Notes under the pieces: model-generated
Told to the model about the DNA's origin: nothing
The model's input: the letters and a program-made list of their open reading frames with translations, nothing else
Databases searched by the model: none
NCBI GenBank assembly: GCA_018714565.1
Contig: DVNH01000025.1
Coordinates: forward strand, 1-51,325
Direction: 5' to 3'
Length of the DNA stretch: 51,325 bases
Origin: Candidatus Merdicola faecigallinarum
GTDB lineage: Bacteria > Bacillota > Clostridia > TANB77 > CAG-508
Made by a program: the position numbers and the translations under genes
Part shown: positions 47,120 through 51,325 of the stretch, in pieces
Position numbering within the stretch: position 1 is the first letter of the stretch
How the letters are laid out: each line of letters begins with the position of its first letter

Positions 47120-48361
47120 TTAGCTTTCACTCATTTGTTTTAACATCATATCTGCAAAAACACCATATCCCATTGTAGGATCATTTACCATTACATGGGT
47201 TACCGCTCCTACAAATCGATCATTTTGGATAATAGGAGAACCACTCATTCCTTGAATAATTCCTCCTGTTTTTTCGATTAATTTTTGATCTGTCACTTTT
47301 ATTATCATACTTTTATTGTCAGTATTATTATTCGTAAATACTTTCTGAATTTCTATTTCATATTCTTCTGTTTTATTGTTTTCTAATGTACAAATAATTT
47401 TTGCTTTTCCCGTTTGTATTTCATCTCTTGGTAATATTTCCATTTCTTTTGCATTCGATTTTATAAATTTTGTTCCTCGATTTAATTTCCCATAAATTCC
47501 AAATGCAGAGTTCTTATATACACTACCTATTGTAGTTCCATTTTCGATACTACCTCTAATTTCTCCTGGCTTTCCTTTCTCTCCTCTTACAATGGATACA
47601 ATATTACTTGTAACCAATTCTCCTGTTGCTATATGAATAATTTCTTCGGTATCAATATCAATAATACCATGTCCCAATGCTGCAAAACTTCCCGTTTGTG
47701 GCTCATAAAAAGAAACAGTTCCCACTCCTGCAGCTGCATCTCTTACCCATAATCCAAGTTTATAATCTTTTTCTCCCGTTTTTGTAGGATTCATTTTGGT
47801 TTCATATTCTTTCCCATCTCTTACATACTTTAAATTGATTTCCTTCCCATTGCATTCATTTACATAAGTAATCAAATCTGCTGTACAAGTAACTGTTTTA
47901 TCTGAAATTTTGGTAATCATATCCCCTTCTTCTATTCCTGAATTTTCATATGGCTTATATTTTTTATTATCTTCCCCTTCGATTTCTGACATTCCTACTA
48001 CTAATACCCCATTGGTATAAAGTTTTAATCCAATTGCTTCTCCCCCTGGAACTACTACTTTATTCGGTATGGTCGTAACAGAGATATCTTTTAATTTAAT
48101 ATTTCCTAAATTTAAGCTTAATTCATTTTTTCCAATTTTATCTGATATTTCGCTTTCTTCTTGAAAAGAAGTTTCAATACTCTCTTTTGCATTTACTTCT
48201 ATATTTAATCCAAACATTGGTTTTAATCCTATTTCTTCCCCTTGTAATAAAATAATACTAGAGGGAATAGAATCAATATAACAAATATAGATAAATAATA
48301 AAACAAAGATTATTAACACACAAAATAGACTTACTTTTTTTAATTTCTTCATTTTTTTCAC
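47120..48361 (-). CDS. spoIVB: SpoIVB peptidase
   Basis: PDZ region (GDMITKISDKTV), AALGHGIIDIDT, GIIQGMSGSPIIQNDRFVGAVTHVMVNDPTMGYGVFAD. Confidence 0.94.
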   Translation of the reverse strand: MKKMKKLKKVSLFCVLIIFVLLFIYICYIDSIPSSIILLQGEEIGLKPMFGLNIEVNAKESIETSFQEESEISDKIGKNELSLNLGNIKLKDISVTTIPNKVVVPGGEAIGLKLYTNGVLVVGMSEIEGEDNKKYKPYENSGIEEGDMITKISDKTVTCTADLITYVNECNGKEINLKYVRDGKEYETKMNPTKTGEKDYKLGLWVRDAAAGVGTVSFYEPQTGSFAALGHGIIDIDTEEIIHIATGELVTSNIVSIVRGEKGKPGEIRGSIENGTTIGSVYKNSAFGIYGKLNRGTKFIKSNAKEMEILPRDEIQTGKAKIICTLENNKTEEYEIEIQKVFTNNNTDNKSMIIKVTDQKLIEKTGGIIQGMSGSPIIQNDRFVGAVTHVMVNDPTMGYGVFADMMLKQMSES

Positions 48362-48414
48362 CTTGTTCTTAGCATAACCAATTCTTTATTTTTTAATCTT
48401 AATCTTGCTAATAA

Positions 48415-48468
48415 GAAAAGTAAAAAACTACAAATAAAAAATTTTTATTTGTAGTTTTTTACTTTTTT
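48415..48468. terminator. Terminator hairpin
   Basis: AAGTAAAAAACTACAAATAAAAA-ATTTTTATTTGTAGTTTTTTACTTTTTT. Confidence 0.75.
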
Positions 48469-48521
48469 ATTAACATCTTTCTGTTCTTTTTGCTTTACTT
48501 TTTCCTTTGTGTTTTTTCATT

Positions 48522-50099
48522 TTAATTATATTGCTCAAATTTATTTGATTTATAGCTATTATAACGCTCTCTTCCTATTGCCGTAAAATAAGTACTTCTA
48601 ATATTATGATTACTTGTATCATTAATCACATCTTCTAATGTTAAAATTCGATTTGTAGCAGAAACCACACAATCATAACAACCTTCTTCACCATGGGGAT
48701 AAAAGTACTCTGTAGTATCTTCATCAGAATTTACAACTTTCCTTCGGTTAAAATCTAGATTTCGATATCCTACCCAATTTGTTGTATTGGTAACATCTTG
48801 AATGTTATGAAATTTATTTTCTGAACTACTTTTATCTACGAAATAGATAAAATGTGGATCAATAAATTCTCTATTCTTATTGTTAGTCATAATACTATAT
48901 CCATTATAATATTTATTTTTAATTGGTATTCCTTGTAAGAAAGAAATAACACTAACATTGTTTAAAATTTGATCCCATTCATCCTCTTGTAAAATTGGCA
49001 TCTTGAAATTATAAGTTGTATCATTTACTTGTGAAATAGAATTGTAACCAGCAATTGCGGCAGCTAAATTTGTTTCTATCGAAGTCTTAATAATACTTCT
49101 CCTATGATCATTAAAAATGGATGCTGCTTCTTCTGGATCGTTACTATCGGATACATTAAACACATGATCACTTAATTTTTCTGTACCGTTTATTCCTAAT
49201 TCTTCTTTCGCTTCTTCTGTCATATCATTTAAGGTAAGTCCTCCTAAATTGCTTTTTACCCATGTTGAAAATTCCTTTGCCTCTTTATAGTATTCTTTTG
49301 CACTTGTATCTGTTACGGTAAAGTTTGCTGCCTCATCTGGTTTTACATCAATTCTTTTTCGATCAATTGAAATTCGATACCATGTATTTCTAGAAGAATC
49401 ATAATAAACCTTCTCTCTTTGATTGTTCTCCGCATCCACATAAATATATGGTACCTCTGTTTTGGTTTGATAAGTAGTAAAGTTAACTTCTGATAAATTC
49501 TCTCCTCGTATTTCTTCTCCCTTATATCTTACTTGATCTCCATTTACCACTACATCATCTGGATTGATTAAATACCCTGATCTTGTTACATAATTTCCAC
49601 CTACATTTCCATAAATGGTAATATAATTATCTAAGGTATAGTTTACAACAATATCTGTACTTCCTTTTTGATATCTTGCAGAATAATAAATATATGGTTT
49701 TAAACCATTATCAAATCCCCCATTTGGATTTGATATATTTTGAAAAGGAGCGTATATATAATATCCATCATACAAAGTATATACTAATGCAGGAATATAT
49801 CTGCTTAGTTCCCCCTCACTAAATCCACTTGTTCCCAAAGAAGTGGCAAGTGAATTATAAAAAGTATTAATCGATGCTTCAATATCTCTTATTTTTTCTG
49901 TATCCACATTTTGAGTATTACTGTTAATTTCGTTTAATTGAAATGCTTTTACAGCATCATGGGTTGCATTATCCAATTTTGTATCATAAGACGTTTGCAA
50001 TGTAATTGTATCTACTTGTGATTGTACATAAGTAGATATCACAAGTGATATTGGTATCATAATAATTATAAATATAACTGCTAATCCTTGTATCTTCAT
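48522..50099 (-). CDS. TadE/G-like or pilus-associated protein with N-terminal TM
   Basis: MKIQGLAVIFIIIMIPISLVISTYVQSQVDTITLQTSYDTKLDNATHDAVKAF; long extracellular part; sits in a cluster of pilin-like N-termini. Confidence 0.55.
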   Translation of the reverse strand: MKIQGLAVIFIIIMIPISLVISTYVQSQVDTITLQTSYDTKLDNATHDAVKAFQLNEINSNTQNVDTEKIRDIEASINTFYNSLATSLGTSGFSEGELSRYIPALVYTLYDGYYIYAPFQNISNPNGGFDNGLKPYIYYSARYQKGSTDIVVNYTLDNYITIYGNVGGNYVTRSGYLINPDDVVVNGDQVRYKGEEIRGENLSEVNFTTYQTKTEVPYIYVDAENNQREKVYYDSSRNTWYRISIDRKRIDVKPDEAANFTVTDTSAKEYYKEAKEFSTWVKSNLGGLTLNDMTEEAKEELGINGTEKLSDHVFNVSDSNDPEEAASIFNDHRRSIIKTSIETNLAAAIAGYNSISQVNDTTYNFKMPILQEDEWDQILNNVSVISFLQGIPIKNKYYNGYSIMTNNKNREFIDPHFIYFVDKSSSENKFHNIQDVTNTTNWVGYRNLDFNRRKVVNSDEDTTEYFYPHGEEGCYDCVVSATNRILTLEDVINDTSNHNIRSTYFTAIGRERYNSYKSNKFEQYN

Positions 50100-50176
50100 C
50101 TTGTATTCATCCTTTCTTTTGTATTTACAACCAAAAAATGACGACACGATGTTTTCGTTCTGTCGTCATTCATACC

Positions 50177-50719
50177 TTATTTACCATTTACAGTAACAAT
50201 TCCACCATGTGATGCAAATATTTGATAAGTATCATTTCCAACTACTCGATAAAAAACATTTCTTAATAATTGTGCAATCGTATTGTTTGTGTTTTTTACT
50301 TTAACAGAAATCATATCTCCTTCTTTTAAAGCCAATGTTCTTCCATTTGGATATGTCACTGGATCTGGATTAATTTGTTCCATAATTTGTGATGTATACA
50401 TTGTATAATAAATGTTTTCTCCAATTTTTTCTACTTCTGTTTGTGCAGCTTTCTTTCCTGGATTTTCATCCAATACTTTTAATTCTATTTCAACATCAAA
50501 ACTATTTCCTGTTGCATTAATTGTTTGAACAAATTTTGTATAATCTTGTAATGAAATTTTTCCAGTCGTTCTAATACTATCTACATATTCTACCGTCGTA
50601 TTTTGTACTGCTAATTGTGAAATATCATCACCACGGTCGGACACTGTCATTAGTGGAAATACAAACATTAAAAGTGCTGCTAAAACAATTGCTACAATTG
50701 TTATCAAGGTATCACCCAT
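50177..50719 (-). CDS. Hypothetical membrane-anchored (pilin-like N-terminus) protein
   Basis: MGDTLITIVAIVLAALLMFVFPLMTVSDRGDDISQLAVQNTTVEYVDSIRTTGKI. Confidence 0.55.
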   Translation of the reverse strand: MGDTLITIVAIVLAALLMFVFPLMTVSDRGDDISQLAVQNTTVEYVDSIRTTGKISLQDYTKFVQTINATGNSFDVEIELKVLDENPGKKAAQTEVEKIGENIYYTMYTSQIMEQINPDPVTYPNGRTLALKEGDMISVKVKNTNNTIAQLLRNVFYRVVGNDTYQIFASHGGIVTVNGK

Positions 50720-50743
50720 CTTTATATCCTCCTTCTATTTAGA

Positions 50744-51310
50744 TTAATTTATTAGAGTATAGCGAATTAATCTCTTTGTTTGCTCATTTTCATTCTCTAT
50801 TGATTCCTCAGCATTTGGATCTGCTTCTTCTTTTGGCATAATTCCCAATTCTTCTACAAAAGTAGAATCTTTATAATTATATAATAACACATTTTTTATA
50901 ATTTTGTCTAGATTTTCTTTAATTGCTCGATTACTTCCTTGCCAAGGTTCGTTATTTTCCATTTCTTCATCTAAATCTAGAGCATATGTTTTTTGTCCTT
51001 TACTATTTGTATATAATGGATGATTGTCAATTCCAACAAATTCTACTCTATAATTTTCTTTATAGTATCGATATAAAGTGGGAATAATATCATCTATTGT
51101 TACATTTCTTGTTACTTTATATCGATTTGATGTTAAATCAATATAATCGTCTTCTTCCACATAGGAATAAAAATTACGATCGTCTTCTGCATATAAAATG
51201 GCTTGAGCAGCAGTTCTTGCCTGCGTCAAAGTCATCATTGCAATTGTTAGGGCAAGTATAAAAAGCAATACAAACCCAGCCATTTTCAATGCGTCAGCGG
51301 CATTCTCCAT
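50744..51310 (-). CDS. Hypothetical membrane-anchored (pilin-like N-terminus) protein
   Basis: MENAADALKMAGFVLLFILALTIAMMTLTQARTAAQAILYAEDDRNF. Confidence 0.55.
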   Translation of the reverse strand: MENAADALKMAGFVLLFILALTIAMMTLTQARTAAQAILYAEDDRNFYSYVEEDDYIDLTSNRYKVTRNVTIDDIIPTLYRYYKENYRVEFVGIDNHPLYTNSKGQKTYALDLDEEMENNEPWQGSNRAIKENLDKIIKNVLLYNYKDSTFVEELGIMPKEEADPNAEESIENENEQTKRLIRYTLIN

Positions 51311-51325
51311 ATCTCCTCAAGCCTT

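Overview
This is a low-GC Firmicutes (Clostridia-like) chromosomal window, gene-dense and mostly on the minus strand. It holds sporulation genes (spo0A, spoIVFA/FB-like pair, spoIVB, spoVG, yyaC-like), housekeeping genes (gatCAB, aspS with a T-box leader, murC, adhE, rpsT, rpiB, hslO), cell-envelope genes (sortase plus thioester adhesin, glycosyltransferases, M23 peptidases) and, at the right edge, genes with pilin-like N-termini. No rRNA, tRNA, CRISPR array or recognisable transposase was found. The most unusual signal concerns the codon CGG. Two otherwise intact genes (a BaiN/HI0933-type flavoprotein and a TPM-domain protein) are broken by three apparent +1 frameshifts. At all three sites the zero-frame codon is CGG, and skipping its C (reading C|GGN) restores a clean, conserved reading frame. 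A by-eye scan of about 15,000 codons found no other in-frame CGG except in three genes: a sigma factor (4), a receiver-less Spo0A-like regulator (2) and an MBL-fold protein (3). This fits CGG being a nearly unassigned or 'hungry' codon that drives +1 shifting or quadruplet decoding, and possibly a bldA-like regulatory codon. Systematic sequence error remains the main alternative. Other points of interest: a WecA/MraY-type transferase fused to a rubredoxin domain, an adenosine deaminase with a SLOG-like C-terminal domain, a dispersed multi-hairpin repeat with a compensatory base change, a Spo0A DNA-binding domain without a receiver, and large perfect palindromes near aspS.
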